The translations under genes were made by a program, and so were the position numbers. 64,000 nucleotides of DNA. Source: Flammeovirgaceae bacterium UBA6059. Its GTDB lineage: Bacteria; Bacteroidota; Bacteroidia; Cytophagales; Cyclobacteriaceae. The DNA lies in assembly GCA_002435755.1 (NCBI GenBank), contig DIYH01000030.1, forward strand, positions 75,487-139,486. Reading direction: 5' to 3'. The notes under the pieces are model-generated. The model searched no databases. It was given only the letters and a program-made list of their open reading frames with translations, and had not been told where the DNA came from. Shown here piece after piece: positions 53,301 through 62,271 of this stretch; the first letter of the stretch is position 1, and every line of letters starts with the position of its first letter.

Positions 53301-54617
53301 GAGAAAGGGCACAATGAAGAGAAGCTAGACAAGATCTGGAAAGACTGGGAGGCCTTTGCAGCCTATGCATTTAACAAGTCGCACTCTACCTGTTACTCAG
53401 TAGTCGCTTATCATACGGCTTACCTCAAGGCTAACTATCCAGCAGAGTACATGGCTGCAGTACTTACGCACAATCAGAGCAACATTGAGAAGGTGACCTT
53501 CTTTATGGAGGAGTGTCGTAATCTTGGCATCAAGGTGCTTGGCCCACACGTCAACGAATCAGGCATCTTCTTTAAAGTAAATAAGGCTGGTGAGATTCGA
53601 TTTGGACTGGGTGCTATTAAGGGTACTGGTGAGTCTGCCGTATCCGAAATCATCAGAGAACGTGACGAGAAAGGATTGTACAAAGACATTTTTGACTTCT
53701 CGATGCGTGTCAACCTAAGAGCTGTCAATAAGAAGACTTTCGAAGCACTGGCCATGTCAGGGGCATTTGACTGCTTCGAAGGAGTGCACCGTCGGCAGTA
53801 TTTGGCCAATGATGAAGGTGAAGCAAGCCTCATCGAAAAGGCCATCAAGTACGCCAATAAAATGCAGTTGGAGGCAGAGAGTGCTCAGTCTTCGCTTTTC
53901 GGTGGTGATTCAGGTATGGCCATCCCAGCACCAAAGATCACGCCTGTCGAGCCCTATGGGAAAATCGAGATGCTCAATATTGAGAAAGAAGTGGTTGGGC
54001 TATATATCTCTGGCCATCCGCTGGATCAATACAAGTTCGAGATCAAGCATCTCTGCAACACTTCTGTGAAGCAACTTAAAGACATTGACTCGCTTAAAAA
54101 TAAGGGTAGGATTACGGTAGGTGGAGTCGTCACACAAGTATCTCACCGGATAACCAAGACGGGTAAACCTTTCGGTGTGATGACGTTGGAAGACTATGAT
54201 GACTCAATGGAATTCTTTCTTTTTTCTGATAAGTATGTCAAGTTCAAGCAATACCTCGAAACGGGATGGTTTTTATACCTAAAGGGTACTGTCAAGCCAA
54301 GATGGAAGCGGGAAAATGAGTTTGAGTTTAGCATTGATGATATGGAACTGCTCGGAGAGATCAGGGACAAGATGACGAAGGGTATCGAGTTACGCATGCA
54401 CTTGCAAGATGTGACACCAAGTCTTGTTAATGAGTTGACACATCTTACAGAAGAGCATCCTGGTAACTGCCTGCTTCGACTAAATATTCTGAGCGATTAC
54501 GAAGGAGAACCGATAATGGTCGATCTGCTATCACGAAAGGCAAGGGTTAATCCTTCCGACCAGCTCTTAGGACATCTCGCTAGCCTTGATGAATTGAGCT
54601 ATCGTGTAATTAACTGA
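50388..54617 (+). CDS. dnaE: DNA polymerase III alpha subunit with N-terminal exonuclease domain
   Basis: A 1409-aa replicative polymerase. Residues 1-185 form a DEDDh 3'-5' exonuclease (FDTETTGL, GHNIEFDNKIVG, HDAAYDVAAT), normally a separate DnaQ. Then comes the PHP domain (LHVHSQYSVLQAV, about 240-470). The polymerase core has GPGRGSAAGSAVAYC and the catalytic PDIDIDFDD (near 648), with LRPGPMEYIPNFI-like and QEQVMLLSQKLAGF motifs. The helix-hairpin-helix and OB-fold region (about 1220-1340, GRITVGGVVTQVSHR) closes the protein. The fusion places proofreading in the same chain. No frameshift is seen. Confidence 0.96.
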   Translation: MYLIFDTETTGLPHNFSAPITDLDNWPRMVQIAWQLHGPKGELLENENLIVKPEGFTIPFNAQKIHGISTERALKEGHDLVEVLNKFKASVEKAEWVIGHNIEFDNKIVGAEQIRGDVTSPLLDKPTVDTAEVSKEYCQLPGGLGGKLKSPKLIELHEKLFGVSFDDAHDAAYDVAATTKCFFGLVAEQVVKPFDNTPFQEIVYEAPDLALANFAQKEDISDKQSGDTKVSVEDITTPFVHLHVHSQYSVLQAVPNIKGLVAKAKEYDMPAVALTDLGNMFGAFQFVSEAAKNDIKAIVGCEFYVAEERQKLKFTKDNPDKRFNQVLIAKNKNGYHNLAKLSSLGYIEGLYGNYPRIDKDLIRTYSHDVIALTGGLSGEIPNLILNVGETQAEEAFKWWHAIFREDFYVELIRHGLEEEEHVNQVLLSFAKKYDVKCIAANDVYYLNQEDSTAHDVLLCVKEGEYQSTPIGRGRGFRYGFPNDQFYFRSQDEMKQLFADIPEAIVNLNELVDKIESYELARSVLLPKYDIPEEFRDPKDDEDGGKRGENAYLRHLTYEGAKERYEEVTDEIRERLDFELATIENTGYPGYFLIVQDFTGEARKMGVSVGPGRGSAAGSAVAYCIGITNVDPVAYDLLFERFLNPDRISLPDIDIDFDDEGRDKVIRYVIDKYGYNQVAQIITYGTMAAKSSIRDAGRVLELPLSDTDAIAKLVPERPGTTLTKAFGEVKDLVTISKGDNLEAKVLNQATVIEGSVRNTGTHACGVIISPDDLTKYVPVATSKDADLLITQFDNSVVEDAGMLKMDFLGLKTLSIIKTAIALIQERHGIEIDPDDIPLDDPKTYELYQKGLTNGTFQFESPGMQKHLRSLKPDRFGDLIAMNALYRPGPMEYIPNFIERKHGREQISYDLDDMEEYLSETYGITVYQEQVMLLSQKLAGFTKGEADVLRKAMGKKKRDVLDKMKPQFIGQAKEKGHNEEKLDKIWKDWEAFAAYAFNKSHSTCYSVVAYHTAYLKANYPAEYMAAVLTHNQSNIEKVTFFMEECRNLGIKVLGPHVNESGIFFKVNKAGEIRFGLGAIKGTGESAVSEIIRERDEKGLYKDIFDFSMRVNLRAVNKKTFEALAMSGAFDCFEGVHRRQYLANDEGEASLIEKAIKYANKMQLEAESAQSSLFGGDSGMAIPAPKITPVEPYGKIEMLNIEKEVVGLYISGHPLDQYKFEIKHLCNTSVKQLKDIDSLKNKGRITVGGVVTQVSHRITKTGKPFGVMTLEDYDDSMEFFLFSDKYVKFKQYLETGWFLYLKGTVKPRWKRENEFEFSIDDMELLGEIRDKMTKGIELRMHLQDVTPSLVNELTHLTEEHPGNCLLRLNILSDYEGEPIMVDLLSRKARVNPSDQLLGHLASLDELSYRVIN

Positions 54618-54766
54618 AAAAGAGCAATTTAACTTTTGACCGATAGGGTTTGTCTCGCCGATTACATATGAAAGAACATTAATATGATCTATGGCGAACA
54701 AAAAAAACTCTAACTTCGTTGATCAATTCGGAAGTACAATTAGAATAACTAAGAAAGGCAAATAAA

Positions 54767-55090
54767 ATGGCTAAACCACTAGAAATTACAGACAGCAACT
54801 TCGAGGATGTGCTAAAGAGCGATCAGCCGGTTTTGGTTGATTTTTGGGCAGAATGGTGTGGACCTTGTAAGATGATTGGGCCTATCGTAGAAGAGCTTGC
54901 AGGCGACTATGATGGCAAAGCAGTTATTGGCAAGGTAGACGTAGATACCAACCCTGAAGTATCAGCAAAATTTGGCATTAGAAGCATTCCTACCCTTCTC
55001 GTATTCAAAGGAGGAGAAGTAGTAGACAAGCAAATTGGTGCAGTACCTAAGAATGTGCTATCACAGAAGCTTGATGCTCAAATGGCATAA
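54767..55090 (+). CDS. trxA: Thioredoxin
   Basis: A 107-aa thioredoxin with the W-C-G-P-C-K active site (residues 31-36, in FWAEWCGPCKMIGP), the cis-Pro loop IRSIPTLLVFKGGE and the buried Asp in VDFWAEW. It reduces cytosolic disulfides. It is a single gene, 150 nt after dnaE, and followed by a strong terminator. Confidence 0.97.
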   Translation: MAKPLEITDSNFEDVLKSDQPVLVDFWAEWCGPCKMIGPIVEELAGDYDGKAVIGKVDVDTNPEVSAKFGIRSIPTLLVFKGGEVVDKQIGAVPKNVLSQKLDAQMA

Positions 55091-55112
55091 GCAATAGTTG
55101 CATTTGATATTG

Positions 55113-55139
55113 AAAGCCTCGTCGTTGACGGGGCTTTTT
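55113..55139 (+). terminator. Rho-independent terminator after trxA
   Basis: An 11-bp stem (AAAGCCTCGTC / GACGGGGCTTT, one G-T wobble) with a GTT loop and a TTTTT run, beginning 22 nt after the trxA stop. Confidence 0.85.
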
Positions 55140-55210
55140 GCGTTTAAAGAATTCGCCGGCACCAGTCAGCTTAAAATAGATGTTTTTACAACATAAACTA
55201 TCTTTACATT

Positions 55211-55513
55211 ATGTATCAGGCGATCCAGCGAAACATTGAGGAAGTAAAGAGGCTGTGCCAACTCCATAAGGTTGATTCACTCTCACTATTTGGTTCTACT
55301 GCTACAGGCAAGGGTCATGAGAACAGTGATATTGACTTTTTAGTACGTTTTTCCAATAGTATCCCTTTACTGGATATAGCTGACCATTACTTCGGACTTC
55401 ATGATGATCTGACTCAACTACTTCAGAGAGAAGTTGATTTGGTTGTTGAGAAATCGATTAAAAATCCCATTCTCAAAGAAGAAATTGAGCGAACAAAAGT
55501 TGCTATTCTATGA
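55211..55513 (+). CDS. MntA-like minimal nucleotidyltransferase (antitoxin)
   Basis: A 100-aa nucleotidyltransferase with the G-S-x10-D-x-D motif (GSTATGKGHENSDIDF, residues 26-41), the signature of MntA antitoxins. Known members AMPylate a tyrosine of the HEPN partner to block its RNase activity. The partner gene overlaps by 4 nt, as expected. A weak promoter-like TATCTTTA lies shortly upstream. The pair is a compact toxin-antitoxin module between housekeeping trxA and AddB. Confidence 0.9.
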   Translation: MYQAIQRNIEEVKRLCQLHKVDSLSLFGSTATGKGHENSDIDFLVRFSNSIPLLDIADHYFGLHDDLTQLLQREVDLVVEKSIKNPILKEEIERTKVAIL

Positions 55514-55851
55514 ATAGCAAAGTGCTCAAGTATCTCCTGGATATTGAAAGTATCTTGGAAGAAATACAACAGGTACTTGATAGAACCGACAATGACTATC
55601 TGCAATTCAGCAAAGACCAAATTGCAAAACGCGCTGTAGAAAGACACTTGGAAATCATTGGAGAGGCTGTAAATCAATTAATAAAACTAGACCATTCCAT
55701 AAAGATCACCAGAGCTAAGAGAATTGTTAGCCTGAGGAACTTAATCATCCATTCGTATGATAGTGTCAATGATGAAATCATTTGGGGTATCCTCCACAAA
55801 GACATTCCAAAGCTTAAGCAAGACATAAAAGAAATCAGAAAGACTGATTGA
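55510..55851 (+). CDS. HepT-like HEPN-domain RNase toxin
   Basis: A 113-aa HEPN protein (DUF86 family). The catalytic R-x4-H-x-Y motif is present as RNLIIHSY (residues 78-85); the Tyr is the site modified by MntA in characterised systems. The helices before it (ESILEEIQQVLDRTDNDYLQF, in part) are typical. It overlaps the antitoxin gene by 4 nt. The toxin probably cleaves tRNA or mRNA when freed; the target is inference. Confidence 0.9.
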   Translation: MNSKVLKYLLDIESILEEIQQVLDRTDNDYLQFSKDQIAKRAVERHLEIIGEAVNQLIKLDHSIKITRAKRIVSLRNLIIHSYDSVNDEIIWGILHKDIPKLKQDIKEIRKTD

Positions 55852-55853
55852 GT

Positions 55854-58715
55854 CTACCGCTGACAAATATCCTTGTAAGGACAGTAGCTGCAAGTCTTTA
55901 AGTCTTCCGTCTGGGTGAAAGCGACCGTCGGATCAAAGACCTCCTCAAATAAACCGATCAATTGCTTACGATAGTCTGAGAGGTAGGTACTCATATCATT
56001 GAGTTGGCCTCCACCCTTCCACGAGAGTTGGGTAGTGAAGCCTTCCTGGAACATCTCACGGATATTGAATAGTCCAGGCTCAATCGGGAGATCATCTCTA
56101 TGCTTATGCTGGTAAAGCAGTGCATAAAAGAATAACTGAAAGACCGCTTTATTGCGCTGCGCATCGTTGGGATCGAGTAAAGAAGCTAAGGAACCCACCA
56201 GACGTTGGTCTGCTCCAGACTTATAATCAATGATCCGAACCTTACCATCTTTGAGATCGATGCGGTCAATAATGCCTTTGATATTCACCTCAAGTTGTTG
56301 ATCGCCAACTGAGATCGGCAGCTTCATCTTGTAGCCCTGCCTTGCATCTCCTTCCAATGCTACCACTTCGAAGGGTGCGTAGTTTTCATCAAACTCCAAC
56401 ACCTTCAATGCATATTTTCGAACTAAGGCCGCCATCACGATATTCCGGCCTTCAATCTCAAATCGAGCACCTCTTTTGACATGGTAATAGTTACGGAAAG
56501 CCACTCGAATCGCCTCATCCACCGACGACTTCAACTTGAAGAAATCCGCAGGTTCGATAATCGCTGGTTTCCGCTTGGCTGTGGCATCTTTGTAGAGCAG
56601 CTCCATCGTCTTGTGCAGGATGTTACCAAACATCGCTGCATCCAACTGCTCCTGCACGTCATCCTCTTCAAACAGCCGCGCTACATAACGATAGTAGAAT
56701 CTAAGCTTGCAACTCAGATAAGTATTCAGTGCAGATGGTGTGAAGGCGTACCAACCTTCGCTCGTATAGTTTTGAAGTGACTTTAGCACTTCTGGCGTCT
56801 TTTCAATTGTAATCGACTGTACCGATCTTGGATGGATCGGCTGATTGATATTAGCGAATTCGATATCATGAGGGCTTTCAATCTCCAGTTGACGTACAAA
56901 GCGACTGACTTCTCCACTTTGACCAAACTCCGCCTGGGTATTGTAGTAGTAGCGAACAGTCTTAGCACGCTGGATCAGTCGATAGAAGAGATAGGAATAA
57001 ATGGCATCCTGCTGCTGGAAAGTGGGTAATCCAAAAGCGCGCCGGATGTTGAACGGAATGAAGCTACCCTTTAAAGCGGTATCAGGAAAGCTCCCCTCAT
57101 TCATGTTGAGGATGATGACATTCTCAAAGTCCAGGTTACGCGTCTCAAGCACCCCCATCACCTGTAGCCCTTTCAATGGTTCACCGGAGAATGGGATCTT
57201 CGCGGATCGCGACACTTGTCGAAACAGCTTCACGAACGTGTCAATCGACACTTCTGAGGATTGTAATGACAGGATCTCGCCTAGCCTTACCAACACCTTA
57301 TGAAAATGGAAGAAATACTCCCGCTCCAATTCAAAACCTGATTTCAGTTGTTCATATAAGTGTTTGACCACCTGATCAAGGTAGGCCGCCATCGATTTTC
57401 CTATAGGTACCTCACCAAACAATAATGCCAGTAAATCACCCCCCTCAACTTGTAGCTCTTCCTCGGGTACTTTGATGATGTTTTCCTTCTTGATCCTGGC
57501 GATCAGGTCATTGATGGGGGCATGCTCCAACTGCTGCAGATACGGATGCCCCAACACCTCTAGCAGCGGCTTGTAATAATACACCCGTTTGAGGTCATGC
57601 CCCTGCCGTACACTCTGCTGCGCCTGCATCAGGCTCTCCAACAAACTATACAGCGGCGTATCCTTGAGTGGATAACCCATCGTCACATTCAGCTCACCAA
57701 CCTCCGATGGTATCGAACTCAGCGTCGGAAAGAGCATCTGCTCCTGCGGTAGCACGACCACCGTATTTTCAGGCTGCTGATCGGATTCGGCCATGAGCGA
57801 CTTGAGATAGAGGCCTGCGTTTTTGGCTTGCGCCACTTGTAGCGGTACCCCAATCGCTTCCATCTTCTTCGGTGAAGCAAAATCAGAAGCAAAGCGCTGA
57901 TCGAAGGTGCGACCCAGGATGGCATCTTTTTGATATTGTCTCAAGTAGGCACCAGCCTCCTGACCCAAATCATTGAGGTAGTAGTCATCACAATCCCAGT
58001 AGATATCAGCACCTTGCTCTCCGACGAAGTACTTGAAGATCTCTTCTTCGGCTGGGGTCAAGGCATTGAAACCAGCAAATACCACCTTGGCTTTTTGGGG
58101 CTGGAATTTTCGGTTTTGGATCGACTCTACGATCCGTCGATAGATCAAACCCTGGTAGCCCCAGCGCTTTTTGATCAATCGCTCGGTGAAGTCTTCATAG
58201 ACAGGTAGCAGGATCTTCCAGGTACGGAGGAACTGCTGCTGACCAGGCTTGGACTCTGGAAGGAAACTGGCCCAGAATGACTGAATCGCTAGTCGGTCTT
58301 CTTCATCCAGAAAGTAAAAAGTCTCGTCCAGCTCCTTTTGGGTCTTGATGCCCTGAAATATCTGCTTGGGCGAGACCAGCGACTGGTCGACATCCTCAAA
58401 ATCTTTAAGCAGCATATCACCCCAGAAATAGAAGCGATCAAATCCTTCCTCACTTCCTTGAACACGGGTAAATGAGTTGTACAACTCGAAGATCAGGTTG
58501 AGGGGATCAGCGAGTTGTAGGTCAGTGTATTGATAGACAAACTCCTCCATGCTGAGCACCTTGGGTGACCAGAGGGTTCTTTTGGCTTTGAGGGCGAGCT
58601 CTTTCTGAAAGAACAGTCCGGCCCGGCGGTTAGGGAAGACCACTTGGTAATTCGCCAGTTGGTCGCTCTCCTGGAGCAATCGCTCCGCCACATCTCCGAG
58701 GAACGAACTACTCAT
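55854..58715 (-). CDS. addB: AddB-like helicase/nuclease subunit
   Basis: A 953-aa protein with a degenerate helicase N-terminal half and a C-terminal RecB-type nuclease. The nuclease motif is DRIDLKDGKVRIIDYKSG (near residue 820). Four cysteines flank it: CKLRFYYRY near 665, and C-x2-C-x5-C (CSYCPYKDIC) at the end, the iron-sulfur staple of AddB. It overlaps addA by 4 nt. With AddA it processes broken DNA ends for RecA loading; in this phylum the pair replaces RecBCD. Confidence 0.9.
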   Translation of the reverse strand: MSSSFLGDVAERLLQESDQLANYQVVFPNRRAGLFFQKELALKAKRTLWSPKVLSMEEFVYQYTDLQLADPLNLIFELYNSFTRVQGSEEGFDRFYFWGDMLLKDFEDVDQSLVSPKQIFQGIKTQKELDETFYFLDEEDRLAIQSFWASFLPESKPGQQQFLRTWKILLPVYEDFTERLIKKRWGYQGLIYRRIVESIQNRKFQPQKAKVVFAGFNALTPAEEEIFKYFVGEQGADIYWDCDDYYLNDLGQEAGAYLRQYQKDAILGRTFDQRFASDFASPKKMEAIGVPLQVAQAKNAGLYLKSLMAESDQQPENTVVVLPQEQMLFPTLSSIPSEVGELNVTMGYPLKDTPLYSLLESLMQAQQSVRQGHDLKRVYYYKPLLEVLGHPYLQQLEHAPINDLIARIKKENIIKVPEEELQVEGGDLLALLFGEVPIGKSMAAYLDQVVKHLYEQLKSGFELEREYFFHFHKVLVRLGEILSLQSSEVSIDTFVKLFRQVSRSAKIPFSGEPLKGLQVMGVLETRNLDFENVIILNMNEGSFPDTALKGSFIPFNIRRAFGLPTFQQQDAIYSYLFYRLIQRAKTVRYYYNTQAEFGQSGEVSRFVRQLEIESPHDIEFANINQPIHPRSVQSITIEKTPEVLKSLQNYTSEGWYAFTPSALNTYLSCKLRFYYRYVARLFEEDDVQEQLDAAMFGNILHKTMELLYKDATAKRKPAIIEPADFFKLKSSVDEAIRVAFRNYYHVKRGARFEIEGRNIVMAALVRKYALKVLEFDENYAPFEVVALEGDARQGYKMKLPISVGDQQLEVNIKGIIDRIDLKDGKVRIIDYKSGADQRLVGSLASLLDPNDAQRNKAVFQLFFYALLYQHKHRDDLPIEPGLFNIREMFQEGFTTQLSWKGGGQLNDMSTYLSDYRKQLIGLFEEVFDPTVAFTQTEDLKTCSYCPYKDICQR

Positions 58716-61700
58716 AACTTCACTGCTTTTTTATCTGCCAAATAATAGAGGTAGCCTTCTACTTCGTCATAGTCGAGTTGACTGAGCAAGTCCATGTACT
58801 CGCGCACCTGCTTCTGATCAGCCGCCTTGGGCTGCCCGGTTTTGAAGTCAATGACCGTTGCATGCTTTCCATCAATCAGCACCCGATCCAGGCGCTTTTG
58901 ATCGCCCTCAGCGGATAACAATCCCACTTCATTGTAGGATCGACGTGTGGAGCTGTACCAATTCTGAATTAATGGATCATTAAGAATTGACCTGACCAGT
59001 GAGCTTACCTCATTTTGGATTTCACTGGTCAGGCCGTATTTCCAGACCAATCGATCTAATGCGATATCCACTTCAGTTAGATCACTCATTTCTGATAATA
59101 CCTCATGCACCAACAAACCATAAGAGATCTGATCCATTCGTGCGTCATCGAATACATCTTTACCCAAAATGCGAATCGATAGCATCTCCCGCCAGGTGGA
59201 AGTTGGGAATAAAGGTGGTTCAGTAGGCTTATCCTCGATTGCTTTCTTTGCAGGTTGAGGTAGTGCGCCCATCTCGTATTGGTTGTCCTTCAAGTCTGGC
59301 TCCAAGGCTGAATAGAGAATGTCGGCAGTGTTCTTCAACGCTTGCGGTTTACTCAGCAATGGTGCGTTGATCCAGAGCACTTGCTCCGCTCTTGTGGTCG
59401 CCACATAGATCAGGTTGAGGTTGTCGAGGTAGGCGTTGGATTGCTCGGACAGGTAGTCGGTGACAAAATGCGTCGACTTGAGCCCGGCCGTATACTTCAA
59501 TGGTAGCAAAGATTGCTGCTGAGTGACATGCTCATCCTTTACCCAGATCATATTATCGAAGGTCGTATCATGATCCAGCGACCAGTCGAAGAAAGGCAGA
59601 ATCACCACTTTAAACTCCAGCCCCTTCGCCTTGTGGATGGTCAGCACCTCCATGGCGTCTGTAGCCTGACCAGAAGGTAAGGTGCGTTTGTAACCTCTTA
59701 CCTCCCACCAATGCATAAACGACTGCAGGTCACCTTTCTCCGTACTACTAAAATCCAGCACCGCATCCTGGAAGGCATGCAGATAGGCAATTTCATCCGT
59801 CCAGCTATTCAGCTCAAAGACGCCTACCAACTCTTCGATCAATTCATAGACCGGTAGTCTAAGCAATGCGTCTCGTTGTGCCAGGAAAGCTGAGGGTAAT
59901 TGCTCCGCTCGATCGGCAGTCAGGGTCACTTCTTTGATTAATCCACCGCTTATTCCGGTTTTTCCCCGGTAGGTGGTGATTACTTCGGTCAATGCGATTT
60001 GATCTTTTGGATTGAGCAGGTAGCGGAAAATGCTCATCAGCAGCTTGATGATGGTCGCATTACGCAGGTAGAGTGCCTCGGCTGAGACGACATCATATCC
60101 ATAGCCATCATCTAATTCAGCAGCTTGCATAAAGGCATTCACCAAATGCTGGGCTTCACTGTTGGAGCGAACGAGGAAAGCGATTTCCGATAGGGTATAA
60201 CCGACATCTTGTAAAGTGCGGACTTGATCCAATGCCTTTTCAGTGGCCTGTTGCTTGAAGTTGGTGCCCTTTTCTTTTTCGATAAAACCGACCGAGATAT
60301 GCCCTTGTTGATTCGCCTGATCAGGGATTTCCTGGACAGCTTCACCATAAGCGAGCGGCAGCTGATCGTATTGGGTGAGCAGGGCCGTACGCGCCGATTC
60401 CGGTAGGTCGACCTCCTCCAGCGCATGGACGAAAGCGGCATGTGCCAATTGCGGTAGCTGGGTGTAGAGCCGGTTGTTGAACGTGATGACCGTGTTAGTG
60501 CTCCGTCGGTTGGTCGCCAGGTTGCGCACCTCGAGGATGGATCGATCCACGTCCTGCTCGATCTTGCGCAGCAGTATCTCCCAGTCACCACCACGCCAGC
60601 GATAGATGGACTGCTTGACGTCTCCCACCACCATGTTGAAGTGGCCACTGGCGAGGCTGTTCATCACCAGCGGCTTGAAGTTTTCCCATTGGAAGCCGGA
60701 GGTGTCCTGAAACTCATCGATCAGGAAATGGAAGTAGCGATTGCCGACCTTCTCATAGATGAAAGGCGCGTCGTTATCACGAATGACACTCTGAAGGAAG
60801 TCGGGCAGGTCCGAAATGAGGATCACCTCGTTTTCATCCCTGAAGTCGGCGATCTGGGTGGCGAGGTTTTGCAGGATGCCGAGGGTAAAGAGATAGCGGC
60901 TCAGCTCCTCCGCCGTATGGTAGGTCCTCCCCTGCTCCTCCATATAGGTGTGCAGCTCCAGCAGCCCAGGCAGCAATTGATCCACCACCAGCTGATGCAG
61001 GGCATCTTTCTGAGGATCCTTTTTGCCGTACCACTTTTCGGCATCCGCCAATGCCGTGAGCACCCTTGCACCGGCTTCCTTGATCTCTCCATTGGCCAGG
61101 CTGTAGATGTAGCCTGCTACCCCACTCTTCTTGTAAGAAAAGTCCTCTACGGAGAATCCCGCTTGCTCGATGGCCAGCACGATCCGACCTGCTTTGTTTT
61201 TGACCGCTGTGGCAAACTGCTTTCGGGTCTTGTTGAGTTCTTTTTGAATGAAGAGGAGCTGCTCCTTGCTCATCTCTCCTGCCAGGTCAAGCCCCAACCG
61301 CTTGTATTCTTCGCTGAAGAGTTTGCTACCCAACTTGACGATCTCGCTCTTCAGCTCGTAAGACTTGCCTTCCAACAGCCTATCTTCGGAAAACCGAATC
61401 AGCCACTGCGCTAACTGCCTGTCATCTTGCAGGGTCTCGAGCATGGCGCTAATGGACTCGTCTAGTACCCGCTCGGCATCCATCTCGATCTGGAAGCCTC
61501 CCTGCAGCCCCATCTCACGGGTGAAGGTCTTGATGATGCGATGGAAAAAGGTGTCGATGGTCGTGACCGCAAAGAAGCTATACTCGTGCAGGATGCATTT
61601 CAACACCTGACTCGAGCGCTCGACGATCCACTCCGGCTTTTCACCAAGCTCCTCAGCTAACTCCCCCACCAAAGCGTGATTATCTTCGGCCATCTTTTGC

Positions 61701-61900
61701 AGGAAAAGTAGGATACGGTTCTTCATTTCTTCTGCCGCACGATTGGTGAACGTCACTGCCAGGACATGCTTGAAATAGTCAGGTGCTTGCAGGCTCAGCT
61801 TCACATAATTTCTCGCCAGGGTGTAGGTCTTGCCTGAGCCTGCGGAAGACTTGTAGATATGAAATGGTGCTTCGGAAGTGGTGAGAATAGAGCTCGACAT
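58712..61900 (-). CDS. addA: AddA-like UvrD-family helicase/nuclease
   Basis: A 1062-aa helicase. Walker A is SAGSGKTYTLARNY (near residue 18), motif Ia is FTNRAAEEMK, then TIDTFFHRI. Walker B is FLIDEFQDT (near 400), the motif VGDVKQSIYRWRGG follows, and HKAKGLEFKVVILP is motif V. The C-terminal nuclease has RLDRVLIDGK and VIDFKTGQPK. Some segments (about 60.3-61.9 kb) have higher GC content than the rest of the window. Translation is coupled to addB. It is the motor of end resection. Confidence 0.92.
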   Translation of the reverse strand: MSSSILTTSEAPFHIYKSSAGSGKTYTLARNYVKLSLQAPDYFKHVLAVTFTNRAAEEMKNRILLFLQKMAEDNHALVGELAEELGEKPEWIVERSSQVLKCILHEYSFFAVTTIDTFFHRIIKTFTREMGLQGGFQIEMDAERVLDESISAMLETLQDDRQLAQWLIRFSEDRLLEGKSYELKSEIVKLGSKLFSEEYKRLGLDLAGEMSKEQLLFIQKELNKTRKQFATAVKNKAGRIVLAIEQAGFSVEDFSYKKSGVAGYIYSLANGEIKEAGARVLTALADAEKWYGKKDPQKDALHQLVVDQLLPGLLELHTYMEEQGRTYHTAEELSRYLFTLGILQNLATQIADFRDENEVILISDLPDFLQSVIRDNDAPFIYEKVGNRYFHFLIDEFQDTSGFQWENFKPLVMNSLASGHFNMVVGDVKQSIYRWRGGDWEILLRKIEQDVDRSILEVRNLATNRRSTNTVITFNNRLYTQLPQLAHAAFVHALEEVDLPESARTALLTQYDQLPLAYGEAVQEIPDQANQQGHISVGFIEKEKGTNFKQQATEKALDQVRTLQDVGYTLSEIAFLVRSNSEAQHLVNAFMQAAELDDGYGYDVVSAEALYLRNATIIKLLMSIFRYLLNPKDQIALTEVITTYRGKTGISGGLIKEVTLTADRAEQLPSAFLAQRDALLRLPVYELIEELVGVFELNSWTDEIAYLHAFQDAVLDFSSTEKGDLQSFMHWWEVRGYKRTLPSGQATDAMEVLTIHKAKGLEFKVVILPFFDWSLDHDTTFDNMIWVKDEHVTQQQSLLPLKYTAGLKSTHFVTDYLSEQSNAYLDNLNLIYVATTRAEQVLWINAPLLSKPQALKNTADILYSALEPDLKDNQYEMGALPQPAKKAIEDKPTEPPLFPTSTWREMLSIRILGKDVFDDARMDQISYGLLVHEVLSEMSDLTEVDIALDRLVWKYGLTSEIQNEVSSLVRSILNDPLIQNWYSSTRRSYNEVGLLSAEGDQKRLDRVLIDGKHATVIDFKTGQPKAADQKQVREYMDLLSQLDYDEVEGYLYYLADKKAVKL

Positions 61901-61968
61901 TGACTAGCTAAAACTAGTGGAAAATGGGGTGGTGATGGCGGTTAAGGGAATCAAAATCTAGCCGAAAA

Positions 61969-62271
61969 TTGCCCGCCAAAGAAGTTCGAATTCGGACATT
62001 CCATTCGTGGAAGACTTACTATGAGCTTCCCTTTAATCATTTCCACGGCACCATTACAAACCGAAAGGAACTACTCATTGATCGGGATAAGATTGATACC
62101 CGCATACATGAAATCAAAGAGGATTTGAAAGATCAAAATGAGAAGTTCCAAGAGCTTCAAAAGCTGCAAACAAAGCGCAAGCGACTCAGTGAAAAACTTA
62201 ATAGTTTCGATAAGGAACTTATCAAGAACCTCAGTTATTTGACAACCAATAAATCCAATCGAAAACCTTAA
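61969..62271 (+). CDS. Possible small coiled-coil protein
   Basis: A 100-aa open frame that starts with TTG and has no internal ATG. An in-frame stop lies at 61953-61935 upstream region, so no longer ATG-started version exists. The N-terminal part (RIRTFHSWKTYYELPF) is aromatic. From residue 35 on it is strongly charged and heptad-like (IHEIKEDLKDQNEKFQELQ), suggesting a coiled coil. A perfect palindromic terminator follows its stop codon directly, which supports expression. It may be a remnant of a larger gene. Confidence 0.45.
   Translation: MPAKEVRIRTFHSWKTYYELPFNHFHGTITNRKELLIDRDKIDTRIHEIKEDLKDQNEKFQELQKLQTKRKRLSEKLNSFDKELIKNLSYLTTNKSNRKP

Noticed and set aside
60139..60648. 169-aa open frame in another frame of addA
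   Set aside because: Arg/Ser/Trp-rich low-complexity translation typical of an out-of-frame reading; addA is intact across it.
60641..61414. 257-aa open frame on the plus strand inside addA
   Set aside because: Antisense to the well-supported helicase gene. It has no recognisable domain and arises from the higher GC content of that segment.
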